Assembly (NCBI GenBank): GCA_965242855.1
Contig: OZ251509.1
Span: 496,001-560,000, forward strand
From: WTGU01 sp965242855
Lineage (GTDB): Bacteria; Pseudomonadota; Alphaproteobacteria; UBA828
Direction: 5' to 3'
DNA length: 64,000 bases
Part shown: positions 33,497-42,001 of the stretch, one piece after another
How the letters are laid out: the number at the start of each line of letters is the position of its first letter
Numbering within the stretch: the first letter of the stretch is position 1
Notes under the pieces: model-generated
Database searches by the model: none
What the model saw: only the letters and a program-made list of their open reading frames with translations
What the model was told of the DNA's origin: nothing
Translations under genes and position numbers: made by a program

Positions 33497-34060
33497 ATGG
33501 ATGAACTGGTCGAAATCGCACCGCCGCGCTTCGACGCGGTGCTCGCCCTCGCCTACGCGACCGCCGGGAACGTCGCCGGGCGCCCTCTCTACCGCAGGGC
33601 GGCGTGCTATCTCCATCGCGACGCGGCGGCGTTGCTGGCGCGGGCGATCGCTCTCGCGGCGATGCAGGGCCTCAAGCTGAAAATCTTCGACGGCTATCGC
33701 CCGGTCGAGGCGCAGTGGGCGTTGTGGAGGCGCTGCCCGGACCCGACCTTCGTCGCCGACCCGCGGCGTGGCTCGCCGCATTCGCGCGGCGTGGCGGTTG
33801 ATCTGACCCTCGTGCACCGGGAGAGCGGCGAGGAACTCGACATGGGCACCGGGTTCGACGACCTGACTCCACGCGCCTTCCACGGCAGCGCGGCACCTGC
33901 GCCGGAAGCCCAGCGGAACCGGATGCTGTTGCTCGGGCTGATGGCATCGGCGGGTTGGGATCACTACCGCAACGAGTGGTGGCATTATCAGCTTTTCGCG
34001 CCGCGGCGCTACCCGCTGCTCTGGGATTCCGCCGCCGGCACCAAGCTGGCGGCCCGGTGA
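33497..34060 (+). CDS. VanX/DdpX-type D-Ala-D-Ala dipeptidase
   Basis: A 187-residue zinc dipeptidase of the VanX (peptidase M15D) family, which cleaves D-alanyl-D-alanine. Zinc and catalytic motifs are SPHSRGVAVDLTL (SxHxxGxAxD) and NEWWHYQ (ExWWH), plus the substrate-arginine region FDGYRPVEAQWALW. It has no signal peptide, so it acts in the cytoplasm, perhaps recycling peptidoglycan dipeptide rather than giving vancomycin resistance; no vanH/vanA genes are nearby. The ATG at 33497 is preferred; a GTG 12 bp upstream is possible. Its stop overlaps the next gene's GTG by 4 bp. Confidence 0.88.
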   Translation: MDELVEIAPPRFDAVLALAYATAGNVAGRPLYRRAACYLHRDAAALLARAIALAAMQGLKLKIFDGYRPVEAQWALWRRCPDPTFVADPRRGSPHSRGVAVDLTLVHRESGEELDMGTGFDDLTPRAFHGSAAPAPEAQRNRMLLLGLMASAGWDHYRNEWWHYQLFAPRRYPLLWDSAAGTKLAAR

Positions 34061-35214
34061 GCGCCTGCCCGCCCGCCGCTCTCGCCCGCGGCCTGCTCGT
34101 CGCCCTGGCGTTGGTGGCCGGCGGCGGGGCCCTCGCCGCCGATTCGGCGGTCGTCCTGCAATACCACCGCTTCGGCGAGGACGCGCTGCCGACGACGAGC
34201 GTCACCATCGACCAGCTCGAGGCGCATATCGACCATCTGGCGAGCGGCGGGTACGCCGTGCTCCCGCTGCCGGAAATCCTCGCCGCGCTCCGCGCCGGCC
34301 GGCCGCTGCCGGAGCGCGCCGTCGCGATCACCATAGACGACGCCGCGCAGTCGGTCGTGGACGAGGCGTGGCCGCGCTTCGCGGCGGCGGGCATGCCGTT
34401 CACCGTGTTCGTTTCCACCGACGCGGTCGATCAGGGCCACGCCGGGATCATGGGTTGGAACGACCTCCGCCGTCTGGCCGCGGCGGGCGTGACGATCGGG
34501 AACCACGGCGCCGCCCACGGGCGCATGTGGCGCGACGACGCCGACGCCAACCGGGCGGACCTCCTGCGGGCGCGCCGGCGGATCGCGGCCGAGCTCGGGA
34601 TCGATACAGACCTGTTCGCCTACCCTTACGGCGAATGGAACGAGGCGCTGCGCGGGCTGGTCGCCGAACTCGGCTTTTCCGCGGCCTTCGGCCAGCAGTC
34701 CGGCGTCGTCCACCGGCACTCGGATGCCTACAACCTGCCGCGCTTCCCGTTGAACGAAGCCTATGGAGAGCTGGAGCGCTTCGCGTTGGTCGTCGATGCC
34801 CTGCCGCTCGCCGTCACGGCGGTGACGCCGGCGGAACCGGTGCTGGCGGAAAACCCGCCGACGGTGGGTTTCACAGTCCTTCCGCCGTTGCCGAACCTCG
34901 CCGCCCTGGGTTGTTACGCGTCGGGCGGCGTCACCACCCGGGTCGAAAGCCGGGGCGACGGAGCGGTGACGGTGCGCTTCGACCGGCCGCTCCCGCCCGG
35001 GCGAGGCCGGCTCAACTGCACGCTTCGGGAGGAAGGCGGACGCTGGCGCTGGTTCGGCCTGCAATTCGTCGCGCCCGACCGGCCGGTGCCGGACGTCTTG
35101 CCCGGCGTGCCCTTCGTCAGGAGCGCGGAACCGCCGTATCGACCGAGGCCGTCCGCCGCCCGCGGTCACGCAGATGCGCCCGGTCGAAATCTTCCAGACT
35201 GTTTTGACGGATGA
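34057..35214 (+). CDS. Exported polysaccharide deacetylase (NodB-like) with extra C-terminal domain
   Basis: A 385-residue protein with a signal peptide (about 1-27) and a carbohydrate esterase 4 domain (about 30-240): VVLQYHRFGED, ITIDDAAQSV, GVTIGNHGAAHGRM and FAYPYGEWNEAL. Motif 1 is TIDDA instead of the usual TFDDG, and motif 2 is H-G-A-A-H rather than H-S/T-x-x-H, so the metal site may be modified. A beta-rich C-terminal region (about 250-350) of unknown fold follows. It is coupled to the VanX-like gene by a GTGA overlap (start GTG 34057). Its 3' end overlaps the convergent Bax-like gene by 98 bp. Confidence 0.82.
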   Translation: MSACPPAALARGLLVALALVAGGGALAADSAVVLQYHRFGEDALPTTSVTIDQLEAHIDHLASGGYAVLPLPEILAALRAGRPLPERAVAITIDDAAQSVVDEAWPRFAAAGMPFTVFVSTDAVDQGHAGIMGWNDLRRLAAAGVTIGNHGAAHGRMWRDDADANRADLLRARRRIAAELGIDTDLFAYPYGEWNEALRGLVAELGFSAAFGQQSGVVHRHSDAYNLPRFPLNEAYGELERFALVVDALPLAVTAVTPAEPVLAENPPTVGFTVLPPLPNLAALGCYASGGVTTRVESRGDGAVTVRFDRPLPPGRGRLNCTLREEGGRWRWFGLQFVAPDRPVPDVLPGVPFVRSAEPPYRPRPSAARGHADAPGRNLPDCFDG

Positions 35215-36373
35215 TCCGGCGGATCGTCCGGATATAGGCCGTGCCCCGTTCCGAATAGCGGGTCAGTTCCCCGGCCAGGGCGTAACCGCTCATCGGGGTT
35301 CCGTCCGCGCGCAAGGCCGCGCGCGCCTGGCGGAACTCCGCATAGGCCGGGTGGCAATTGAGGTTGCGCGCGTAGGCGCTCCCCGCCTCGAGCAGGCTCG
35401 GGAAGCTGCGCACGCGGTGGCGGCGGTGGGCGTCGCGCCGTTTCGGCAGCATCCCCAGCGCCGCCCTGTAGGTGTACATCCCGAAGAGAGCGTTGCCCTC
35501 GCGGGCGAATCGGGACGTCCCCCATCCCGTCTCCTCCGCCGCCTGGGCGATCGCCAGCGACGGCGGCACGACGTCGAGCCGGCTCAGCAGGGCCTCCCGG
35601 TCGAAAGGGTCGATGTCGCAACGCTCGGCGATCTCCTCGAGCCAGCGCCTGTCGGCCGGCGCGATCGCGCCGGCCCGCGCGAGGTGGTCGAAGAGCCATT
35701 CGACGCGCCGCCGTGCGGCCTCCAGCTCCTCGTTGACCCGCAGCGCGACCGGGAGGACGATCTTGATGAAGAGGGTCTTCCGCGCCTGGACTGACGACAT
35801 GCGGGCGAGGTCGCGGGGCAACGAATCGAGGTAGAATCGGGGCACGTGCCCGGCCGTTTCCCGCACCGCGGCCAGATCGTATTCGAGGGAGGCGAACCGG
35901 GTCGACAGGGCGGCGGCCGTCGGCGGGGCGGCCGATGCGCGCTCCGCTGCCGGAAGGCTCGCGACCACCTCGGCCCGCGTCCGTCGGGGCGGCAGCACGA
36001 CGTCCGCCGCCGCTCCCGGTGCCGCTCTGGGCGGCGGTGGCGGCGGAAGAACCGTCGCGTCGGGAATGGCCGCGGGCCGCGGCGGCGAAACCTCCCGCGC
36101 CGGCGTCCATGAAAGAGCCGCGAGGCTGAGGCCGGAAAGGCCCGGTTCCGCCCGCCGGGGGGATACGGCGATCGGAATCCCGGCGACGCCCGCCTGCGCC
36201 GCCGGCTCTTCCGCCGGGACCGGGGCGCCGCCGTCGGTCCCCGCCAAGGCCATGCCGAGGATGCCGAACGCGCCTGCCGCCAGCAGCCCGATGGCCGGCG
36301 GCGCGACGGCCGTGCAGGCCGAACTGAAGCGCCCCCGCGGGCGCGCGCGCGCCCGACCGTCGATGATCAGCAA
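35117..36373 (-). CDS. Bax-like glucosaminidase-domain protein
   Basis: A 418-residue envelope protein. A membrane segment or signal anchor lies at about residues 23-44, followed by a proline/alanine-rich linker (about 50-130) and a Bax-type glucosaminidase domain (about 155-390) with FYLDSLPRDLARMSSVQARK, LAIAQAAEETGWGTSRFAREG (split by the catalytic Glu) and NALFGMYTY. Such proteins hydrolyse N-acetylglucosaminyl bonds in peptidoglycan. The start appears to be TTG at 36373, with a GGGGGAGG ribosome binding site upstream; no better ATG was found. Its 3' end overlaps the convergent deacetylase by 98 bp. Confidence 0.82.
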   Translation of the reverse strand: MLIIDGRARARPRGRFSSACTAVAPPAIGLLAAGAFGILGMALAGTDGGAPVPAEEPAAQAGVAGIPIAVSPRRAEPGLSGLSLAALSWTPAREVSPPRPAAIPDATVLPPPPPPRAAPGAAADVVLPPRRTRAEVVASLPAAERASAAPPTAAALSTRFASLEYDLAAVRETAGHVPRFYLDSLPRDLARMSSVQARKTLFIKIVLPVALRVNEELEAARRRVEWLFDHLARAGAIAPADRRWLEEIAERCDIDPFDREALLSRLDVVPPSLAIAQAAEETGWGTSRFAREGNALFGMYTYRAALGMLPKRRDAHRRHRVRSFPSLLEAGSAYARNLNCHPAYAEFRQARAALRADGTPMSGYALAGELTRYSERGTAYIRTIRRIIRQNSLEDFDRAHLRDRGRRTASVDTAVPRS

Positions 36374-36422
36374 AACGTCCCGCCTCCCCCTCCCGGTTCG
36401 GCCGCGGGCATTCGGGCGAGCG

Positions 36423-36980
36423 TCAGACCGCGCGAACCTCGACGACTTCCGGGATGTAGTGCTTGAGCATGTTCTCGATACCCATCTTCAAGGTCGCCGT
36501 GGAGCTGGGGCAGCCCTGGCACGACCCCTGGAGCTGGAGCATCACGACGCCGTTGCGGAACCCCCGGTAGGTGATGTCCCCGCCGTCCTGCGCGACGGCC
36601 GGCCGCACCCGCGTGTCCAGCAGTTCCCTGATGTGCGCGACGATCTCGGAGTCCGCCTCGTCGTCCACGCTTTCCTCCGCCGCGTCCGCAGCCTCGTCGA
36701 GAAGGAGCGGATGGCCGGCCACGAAGTGCTCCATGATCACGCCCAGGATCATGGGCTTCAGAAGCTGCCAGTCCGCGTCCTCGGACTTGGAGACGGAGAC
36801 GAAGTCGCCGCCGAAGAAGACGCCCGTCACGCCCTCGACGAGGAACAACCGTCTCGCCAGCGGGGAGCGCTGCGCGGCTTCGGCGTCGCGAAAGTCCGCC
36901 GTTCCCGACGACATCACCGCCTCTCCGGGCAGGAATTTCAATGTCGCCGGGTTCGGGGTCCGCTCGGTCTGTATGAACAT
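36423..36980 (-). CDS. NifU-family Fe-S cluster carrier (Nfu)
   Basis: A 185-residue iron-sulfur carrier with an N-terminal Nfu_N domain (FIQTERTPNPATLKFLPG, residues 2-19) and a C-terminal NifU-like domain with the cluster-binding CQGCP near residue 155 (VMLQLQGSCQGCPSS). It delivers [4Fe-4S] clusters to target enzymes. The ATG at 36980 is chosen because the Nfu_N domain begins there. It sits between usp and the Bax-like gene on the minus strand. The nfu/usp neighbourhood with trpS and murJ is common in this bacterial class. Confidence 0.93.
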   Translation of the reverse strand: MFIQTERTPNPATLKFLPGEAVMSSGTADFRDAEAAQRSPLARRLFLVEGVTGVFFGGDFVSVSKSEDADWQLLKPMILGVIMEHFVAGHPLLLDEAADAAEESVDDEADSEIVAHIRELLDTRVRPAVAQDGGDITYRGFRNGVVMLQLQGSCQGCPSSTATLKMGIENMLKHYIPEVVEVRAV

Positions 36981-37092
36981 GCTCTTCCCAACCCCCGTGA
37001 AGAGAAGCCTGACTCTGGACCGGACCGGCCGCGAGATCAAGCCCCTCGCCCGCCCCCGGTTTGCCGGTCTCCGGGCCCGCGCGGCGCGAAAA

Positions 37093-37128
37093 AGGGGAAG
37101 GTGTCACGTAAGGGGAAGGCGTCACGTC
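37093..37128 (+). repeat. 18-bp tandem duplication at the end of the usp gene
   Basis: AGGGGAAGGTGTCACGTA (37093-37110) is followed at once by AGGGGAAGGCGTCACGTC (37111-37128). The second copy contains the stop codon of the universal stress protein gene, and the first copy holds a decayed duplicate of it. Confidence 0.7.
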
Positions 37129-37628
37129 AGGTTGCGGAGCTGGTGATCGTCGAGGTTGCCCGGCACGACGACGAGGGGGATGTTGAGCTGGCCGGCGAGC
37201 TGGCCGGCGAGCCAGGAAATCAGCGATCCGCGCCCCTGGTCGGGCGGGGCCGCGCCGACCACCAGCAGGTCGATCGCCTCGTGCTCGCCGATGTGGTCCA
37301 GGATCTCGTCGCCGATCCGGCCCTCGCGCACCGTCACGCTCGGCGCGTGTCCGGTGACCGCCGCCACCTTGGTCGCCATGCCCGCGAGGAAGGCGTCCGC
37401 TTCCTCCCGCGTCTCCTGGCGGATCAGCTCGCCGACGGCGGCCCAGTGCTGAAATTCCGGCGGCTGGACGACGTGGAGCAGCACCACCTGCCCGCCCGAA
37501 TTGCGCGCGCGGAGCGCGGCGAACCGCGCCGCCACATCGGAGTGGCCGTCGTCCGCCACGCAGACGAGGAAAGTAAGCCGGCCGGCGACGCGAGCCGCGC
37601 CCGGTTCGGGCGGCGCCTTTTCGGCCAT
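37122..37628 (-). CDS. Universal stress protein (UspA family)
   Basis: A 168-residue UspA-fold protein. It has LTFLVCVADDGHSD near the start, a central EGRIGDEILDHI, and the nucleotide-loop region LLVVGAAPPDQGRGSLISWLAG ending IPLVVVPG, a variant of the ATP-binding G-2x-G-9x-G(S/T) motif (the first glycine is VGA). A 12-bp in-frame repeat near 37186-37215 encodes LAGQLAGQL. It is likely a stress-response regulator of unknown partner. It lies 22 bp downstream of the TIGR02186 gene on the same strand. Confidence 0.85.
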   Translation of the reverse strand: MAEKAPPEPGAARVAGRLTFLVCVADDGHSDVAARFAALRARNSGGQVVLLHVVQPPEFQHWAAVGELIRQETREEADAFLAGMATKVAAVTGHAPSVTVREGRIGDEILDHIGEHEAIDLLVVGAAPPDQGRGSLISWLAGQLAGQLNIPLVVVPGNLDDHQLRNLT

Positions 37629-37650
37629 GGCGTTGCCCCCCGCGGCGCCT

Positions 37651-38409
37651 TCAGCCCTTACGGAAGGCGAGGCCGCCCAGCCATCCTGCCATCAGGGCGA
37701 GCGCGATGGCAACGAGGCCGTAGAGCGCCTCCTCGGCGCGCGCGAAGGCGAAAACCTCCGCCGCGAAGCCTCCCTTCTCGATGCGGAGCGTCGTCGAGCG
37801 GGCGCTCAGCACCCGCCCGTCGCGTATCAGCCGGGCCTCCACCCAATAATCCCCGGTCGGCACGTTGGCGGGGAAGGTCAGGGCCGTGTGGAACAGGGCT
37901 TCGTCGATGAACGCGACTCTGCCCGCCTCCGGCCGATAGAGGGACTCGCGCCGCTTGTGGCGGCGCAGGGCGTCGCGGAAGGCGTCGGCGTCGTCGGCGG
38001 TGCGGATCCAGATGGCCTCGAGCGGCAGGCGGTCGGCGCCGAGGCGTTCGCGGGCGCGCAAGGCGGCAGGCGCGACCTCCGCGAGGGGCCGCGACGCGGC
38101 GACGGCGTAATATTGGGGCACGTCGCGGAAGGCGACCGAATCCCGGTTGATCCAGATGCCGGCCGCGCGCCGCTTGCGACGCACCACCATGGGCGCTTCC
38201 GGCCCGCGCACCGTGACCACCACCTCGCCCTCCGCGCCGACGGCGCCGAACAACAGGATCGACGTGCCGGTGAAGCTCGAATTGATCTCGATGTGCCGCG
38301 TGGAAAGTGCGATCGACAGCGGCTCGTCGCGCGCTTGCGGCGTCGCGACCGGTGCTGCGGCGAGAGCGGCCGCGAGCGCCGCCCCCGGCAGGCGGAGAAC
38401 GCGCGCCAT
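37651..38409 (-). CDS. TIGR02186-type membrane-associated protein, partner of TSUP transporter
   Basis: A 252-residue protein with an N-terminal signal peptide (about 1-27), a beta-rich periplasmic domain and one C-terminal membrane helix (ALYGLVAIALALMAGWLGGL). Sequence features such as RHIEINSSFTGTSILLFGA and PTGDYWVEARLIRDG match the TIGR02186 family of unknown function, commonly found next to TauE/SafE permeases. The ATG at 38409 overlaps the stop of the TSUP gene by 1 bp (TGATG); a GTG one codon upstream is possible. This context suggests a role with the exporter, perhaps as its periplasmic subunit. Confidence 0.82.
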   Translation of the reverse strand: MARVLRLPGAALAAALAAAPVATPQARDEPLSIALSTRHIEINSSFTGTSILLFGAVGAEGEVVVTVRGPEAPMVVRRKRRAAGIWINRDSVAFRDVPQYYAVAASRPLAEVAPAALRARERLGADRLPLEAIWIRTADDADAFRDALRRHKRRESLYRPEAGRVAFIDEALFHTALTFPANVPTGDYWVEARLIRDGRVLSARSTTLRIEKGGFAAEVFAFARAEEALYGLVAIALALMAGWLGGLAFRKG

Positions 38410-39323
38410 CACCCGGCTCCGAACGGCGCGACGGCGAACGGGTCGTCCGGCGTCGCCGCCAGGGACCAGGCAAGCCGGGCGCAGACGGCCAGCACGAGCA
38501 GAGCGAGCAGGCCGCGAAGGTGCTCGGCGCGGATGCGGCTCCCGATCCGCGTCCCGTATTGCGCGCCGACGACAGCGCCGACCGCCAGCAGAAGGCCCAG
38601 AATGACGTCCACGTTGTGGTTGTTGACGGCGTGAGCGAAGCAGGAGACCGTGCTGATCACGATGATCCCGAACAGCGACGTGCCGACCACGACCGCGGTC
38701 GGGATGCCGATGAGGTAGATCATCGCCGGGATCATGAAGAACCCGCCGCCGACTCCCATGAGGGAGGCGACGATCCCCATGAGGAAGCCGACCACGACCA
38801 GCGGGATGGCGCTCACATAGAGGCCCGACCGGCGAAACCTGAGCTTCAGCGGCAGGCCGTGTATCCAGGTGTGGTAGTGGGCCTTGCGGCGGAGCGGCCG
38901 CCGTTTGCGCATCGTCGCCTTCACGCTTTCGGCCCCCATGAGGAAGCCGACGACCGCGAGGAAGAGCACGTAGGAGAGCGCGATCACGAGGTCGATCTGG
39001 CCGGCCTCGCTGAGCAGACGGAAGACGAACGTGCCGAGCCAGGCGCCGCCGATGCCGCCGCCGGAGAACAGCGCGCCCACGAGGAAATCGACGTTGCCGC
39101 GCCGCCAGTGCGCCATCGTGCCGGAGACCGACGAGGCGATGATCAGGTTGGTGCCCGTGCCGACGGCGACGGCGGGCGGCACCCCGAGGAAGATCAGCAG
39201 CGGCGTCGTCAGGAAGCCGCCGCCGACGCCGAACATGCCCGAGATCAGGCCGACGCCGCCGCCCAGCGCGAGCAGGAGCAGCGCGTTGACCGGGATCTCG
39301 GCGATCGGGAGGTAGATGTCCAT
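38409..39323 (-). CDS. TSUP-family permease (TauE/SafE, sulfite/organosulfonate exporter type)
   Basis: A 304-residue membrane protein with about eight helices in two related halves, each opening with a glycine motif: ISGMFGVGGGFLTTP (about residue 27) and ASLMGVGGGFFMIP (about 195). A basic cytoplasmic loop (VKATMRKRRPLRRKAHY) separates the halves. TSUP proteins move sulfite, sulfonates or related anions. Given the SoeABC-type sulfite dehydrogenase elsewhere in this window, sulfite export is plausible but unproven. The next gene (TIGR02186) overlaps its stop codon. Confidence 0.87.
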   Translation of the reverse strand: MDIYLPIAEIPVNALLLLALGGGVGLISGMFGVGGGFLTTPLLIFLGVPPAVAVGTGTNLIIASSVSGTMAHWRRGNVDFLVGALFSGGGIGGAWLGTFVFRLLSEAGQIDLVIALSYVLFLAVVGFLMGAESVKATMRKRRPLRRKAHYHTWIHGLPLKLRFRRSGLYVSAIPLVVVGFLMGIVASLMGVGGGFFMIPAMIYLIGIPTAVVVGTSLFGIIVISTVSCFAHAVNNHNVDVILGLLLAVGAVVGAQYGTRIGSRIRAEHLRGLLALLVLAVCARLAWSLAATPDDPFAVAPFGAG

Positions 39324-39371
39324 CCGTTCGGGCCTGTCGTGCGTGCGACGCGGCGCCGGATTGCGCTCCCG

Positions 39372-40364
39372 TCAGGCGCGAAGCAGCCCCACGATCGCCT
39401 GCGCCTCGGCGAGTTTGGCGTCGGCGATGCGCTGCGCGCGCGCCGCGCCGTCCGCCAGGACGCCGTCGAGATAGCCGCGCTCCGCCAGGAGCGCGCGCAT
39501 GCGGGCCGCGATCGGGCCCAGCGTCTCGGTCGCGAGGTCGGCCAGTTTGTCCTTGAACGCGGCGAAGCCCATCCCGGCATGTTCGGCGGCGACCGCCGCC
39601 ACGGATTCGCCGGCGAGCGCCGCGTAGATGCTGAGCAGGTTCGACGCCTCGGGCCGCCGCTCGGGCGCGTAGTCAAGGCCCGGCTCGGAATCCGTCTTCG
39701 CGCGCTTGATCTTGAGCGCGATCGTGTCGGCGTCGTCGGTCAGGTTGATCCGCGCATAGTCGGAGCCGTCGGATTTGCTCATCTTGCGGCGGCCGTCGCG
39801 GAGGCTCATGACCCGCGTCGCGGCGCCCTGGATCAGCGGTTCGGGCAGGGGGAAGAAATCCCTCCCGCAGGCGCGGTTGAAGGCGCCGGCGAGATCGCGG
39901 CAGAACTCCAGATGCTGCTTCTGGTCCTCGCCTACCGGGACGTGGGTCGCGTGGTAGACGAGGATGTCGGCGGCCATCAGCACCGGATAGGCGTAGAGGC
40001 CGAGGGGCGCGTTCTCGCGTTTCTTCCCCGCCTTGTCCTTGAATTGGGTCATGCGATTGAGCCAGCCGAGCGGGGCGAAGCAATTGAGCAGCCAGGCGAG
40101 CTCGGCGTGGGCCGGAACGCGGCTCTGGTTGAAGATGATGCAGGTCTCCGGGGCGAGCCCGGCCGCCAGCAGGCCGGCCGCGACCTCGCGGGTGTTGGCC
40201 GCGAGCTGCGCCGGATCCTGCGGCACGGTGAGCGCGTGCAGGTCGACGATGCAGTAGAGGCAGTCGTAATCCCGCTGCATCGCGACCCAGTTCCTGATCG
40301 CGCCGAGATAATTGCCGAGATGCAGGTTGCCGGTCGGCTGGACGCCGGAGAACACGCGCTTCAT
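39372..40364 (-). CDS. trpS: Tryptophanyl-tRNA synthetase
   Basis: A 330-residue class I aminoacyl-tRNA synthetase charging tRNA-Trp. It has the HIGH-type motif TGNLHLGNYLGA (about residues 11-22) and KMSKSDGSD (about 200), with VGEDQKQHLEF between. Length is normal for bacterial TrpS. The ATG at 40364 begins the conserved MKRVFSGVQPTG. It lies 56 bp downstream of murJ and 48 bp upstream of the TSUP gene. Confidence 0.97.
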   Translation of the reverse strand: MKRVFSGVQPTGNLHLGNYLGAIRNWVAMQRDYDCLYCIVDLHALTVPQDPAQLAANTREVAAGLLAAGLAPETCIIFNQSRVPAHAELAWLLNCFAPLGWLNRMTQFKDKAGKKRENAPLGLYAYPVLMAADILVYHATHVPVGEDQKQHLEFCRDLAGAFNRACGRDFFPLPEPLIQGAATRVMSLRDGRRKMSKSDGSDYARINLTDDADTIALKIKRAKTDSEPGLDYAPERRPEASNLLSIYAALAGESVAAVAAEHAGMGFAAFKDKLADLATETLGPIAARMRALLAERGYLDGVLADGAARAQRIADAKLAEAQAIVGLLRA

Positions 40365-40420
40365 GGCAGGGACGCTCCGCCCGCGGACGGCGGGCTTTAT
40401 CGCGTTCCCCGCCGGCGCGG

Positions 40421-41968
40421 TCAACCGCGGCGGCGGAAGAGGCCGCGCAGCTCGCGCAGCGACACCAGCCCGGCCGCGCCGGCGAGGCCGGCATAGGCCG
40501 CGAGGCCGGCGCCCGCGAGCGCGGCCAGCGCGAGGACGCGCCACCCGGCGGCCTGGGCGAGCAGGCCGTCGACTCCAAGGCCCGTGCCCCACAGCACCGC
40601 CGCCATGCCGGCGGAGGCCGCCGCCATGCGCGGCAGCCGGCGGCGCAGGCGCGGGTCCGCCCGCAAATGGCCGCGCCGGGCGAGGCCGGCGGCGAGCAGG
40701 GCGACGTTGAGCCAGCCGGCCAGCGTCGTCGCCAGCGCGATCCCGACATGGGCCAGCGGCCCCATCAGGAGCAGGTTCAGCGCCACGTTGACGAACAGGC
40801 AGAGCACCGCGATGCGAACCGGGGTCCTGGTGTCCTGCCGGGCGAAATAGCCGGGCACCAGCACCTTGATCAGCACGAAGGCAGGCAGTCCGCCGGCATA
40901 GGCCACGAGCGCCGCGGCCGTCGCCGCGCTCTCGGCGGCGCCGAAGGCACCGCGCTCGAACAGGACGACGACCGCAGGCCCGGCGATGAGGGCGAGGGCC
41001 ACGGCCGCCGGCAGCGCCAGCAGGAGCGCGAACTCGATGGCCCGGTTCAGGCTCCGCGCCGCCTCCGCTTCGTCCCCCGCCCGCACCTGGCGACTCAGGA
41101 GCGGCAGCAGCGCCGTCCCCACCGCCACGCCGACGACGCCGATCGGAAGCTGGTTCACGCGATCGGCGTAATAGAGGAACGACACCGATCCCGGCGGCAG
41201 CAGCGAGGCGATGACGACGTCGATGACCAGGTTGACCTGGGCCACGCCGGCGCCGAGCGCGGCCGGGGCGGCCACGACGAGGAGGCGCCGCACCCCCGGC
41301 GTGAGCCGCGGCAGGCGCAGCCGTAACGCCATGCCGGCGCGCCGCGCCGCCAGGACGAGCCAGACGAGCTGGACGACGCCGCCCCCCGTGACTCCGATCG
41401 CCAGCGCGTGCGCCGGCGTTTCCGTCCAGCGCGAGAGGCCCAGCAAAGCGGCGATCAGGCAGAGGTTGAGCAGGATCGGCGCGGCGGCGACCGCGGCGAA
41501 CCGGTAGAGCGAGTTGATGACCCCGCCCAGGAGGGACACCAGCGAGATGAAGAGGAGGTAGGGGAAGGTCAGGCGTGTGAGCTGGACCGTCAGGTCGAAC
41601 TTCCCCGGTTCGTCGGCGAAGCCCGGCGCCAGCCCCTGCATCAGCCACGGCATCGCGATCTGCGCCGCGACGACCAGCAGCAGGAGGACCCACAGGAGGA
41701 CCGCGAGCGCGTCTTCCGCGAATGACTTGGCAGCGGCGCGGCCGTCGCGTTCCAGAATGCCGACGAACAGCGGCACGAAGGCCGCGTTCATGGCGCCCTC
41801 CGCGAACAGCCGGCGCATGAAATTGGGCAGCTTGAAGGCGATGAAGAAGGCATCGGCGGCGGGGCTCGCGCCCAGGATGGCGGCGATCAGGATGTCCCGC
41901 GTGAAGCCCAGGACGCGCGACCCCATGGTGTAGCCGCCGACGGTCGCGGCCCAGCGGATCAGCGCCAT
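40421..41968 (-). CDS. murJ: Lipid II flippase MurJ
   Basis: A 515-residue MATE-like polytopic membrane protein (about 14 helices) that flips lipid II for peptidoglycan synthesis. The N-terminal ATVGGYTMGSRVLGFTRDI, the AADAFFIAFKLPNFMRRLFAEGAM stretch (here given in two parts around FKLP) and YYADRVNQLPIGVVGVAVGT are typical. It ends in a basic tail. It lies 33 bp downstream of glnD, a common arrangement (glnD-murJ-trpS) in this class. Confidence 0.96.
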   Translation of the reverse strand: MALIRWAATVGGYTMGSRVLGFTRDILIAAILGASPAADAFFIAFKLPNFMRRLFAEGAMNAAFVPLFVGILERDGRAAAKSFAEDALAVLLWVLLLLVVAAQIAMPWLMQGLAPGFADEPGKFDLTVQLTRLTFPYLLFISLVSLLGGVINSLYRFAAVAAAPILLNLCLIAALLGLSRWTETPAHALAIGVTGGGVVQLVWLVLAARRAGMALRLRLPRLTPGVRRLLVVAAPAALGAGVAQVNLVIDVVIASLLPPGSVSFLYYADRVNQLPIGVVGVAVGTALLPLLSRQVRAGDEAEAARSLNRAIEFALLLALPAAVALALIAGPAVVVLFERGAFGAAESAATAAALVAYAGGLPAFVLIKVLVPGYFARQDTRTPVRIAVLCLFVNVALNLLLMGPLAHVGIALATTLAGWLNVALLAAGLARRGHLRADPRLRRRLPRMAAASAGMAAVLWGTGLGVDGLLAQAAGWRVLALAALAGAGLAAYAGLAGAAGLVSLRELRGLFRRRG

Positions 41969-42001
41969 CGCGGGCGGGCTCCTGCCGGCGGGCCCGGCGG
42001 C

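Noticed and set aside
33497..34060. VanX-like gene as a vancomycin resistance determinant
   Set aside because: No vanH, vanA or vanRS genes are nearby, and a Gram-negative outer membrane already excludes vancomycin; peptidoglycan dipeptide recycling is more plausible.
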